From assembly GCA_026770585.1 (NCBI GenBank), contig MU646962.1, positions 133,171-144,385 on the forward strand: a stretch of DNA of 11,215 nucleotides. Reading direction: 5' to 3'. Both the position numbers and the translations under genes were made by a program. This document shows, piece by piece, positions 11,075-11,215 of this stretch; within the stretch, counting starts at the first letter, position 1, and each line of letters starts with the position of its first letter. The notes beneath the pieces were generated by a model. That model had not been told where the DNA came from. It saw only the letters and a program-made list of their open reading frames with translations, and ran no database searches. This DNA is from Baffinella frigidus. Its lineage: Eukaryota > Cryptophyceae > Cryptomonadales > Baffinellaceae.

Positions 11075-11192
11075 CAGGGGTACCTCGCTCATAAGAAACC
11101 GCCCCCCCCCCTAGGACCACCATAGGGCCCTAGGCATAGGCCTACTGTAGGGTCCCAGGGGGGTGCGCTTTCTTATGAGAGAGGTACCCCTT
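11075..11192. mobile_element. TA-flanked palindromic MITE, copy 4
   Basis: Terminal inverted repeats CAGGGGTACCTCGCTCAT and TTATGAGAGAGGTACCCC lie around a C-tract, a CTAGGCATAGGCCTA-type self-complementary centre and a G-tract. Flanked by TA at 11073-11074 and 11193-11194. The TA flanks and CAG-type ends suggest the Tc1/mariner superfamily. It is too short to encode anything. Confidence 0.88.
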
Positions 11193-11215
11193 TATTCCAG
11201 AGGCGTAGTTAAGGG

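Overview
This window looks like nuclear DNA from a flagellated protist or alga. It has an intron-rich gene, a ciliary-type small GTPase, GC-rich sequence with many simple repeats, and abundant plant/alga-type (TTTAGGG) telomere-like heptamers. I cannot name the organism. A green-lineage alga such as a prasinophyte, a dinoflagellate or another TTTAGGG-telomere lineage would all fit. Nothing bacterial is visible: no operons, and no Shine-Dalgarno-linked ORFs.

The one confidently recognised gene is a RAB23-family GTPase on the minus strand. Its ATG is at 8808 and its stop codon at 2873. I could assemble it into nine exons with AG/GT boundaries and consistent phase throughout: 8696-8808, 8457-8520, 8004-8108, 6391-6519, 5371-5448, 5108-5155, 4770-4817, 3409-3493 and 2873-2904. 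The spliced CDS is 702 nt including the stop, giving 233 residues. It contains all the GTPase motifs and ends in a C-terminal CaaX box, CSIL. Naive ORF calling sees only pieces of it.

Layout: 1-1200 is non-coding with copies of a TA-flanked palindromic MITE. 1267-2275 holds weak candidate exons of a second, plus-strand gene, interrupted by a long CCCTAAA-type array. 2282-2362 is a possible Rab-like remnant on the minus strand. 2591-3101 has two more MITE copies around the RAB23 3' end. 2873-8808 is RAB23. Its introns hold telomere-like arrays, a GTGA microsatellite, a staircase of partial exon-4 copies, and an AT-rich inverted-repeat element. 9177-10650 has unrecognised coding-like segments on the minus strand, two of which share a duplicated stretch, plus two families of degenerate tandem repeats. 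Another MITE copy closes the window at 11075-11192.

The most unusual feature is the intron architecture. Every telomere-like array within RAB23 lies in an intron, several start or stop within a few bases of a splice site, and all carry the C-rich CCCTAAA strand in the sense direction. The one array outside RAB23 (1439-1830) lies on the opposite strand, next to a candidate exon of a plus-strand gene, so it follows the same rule.
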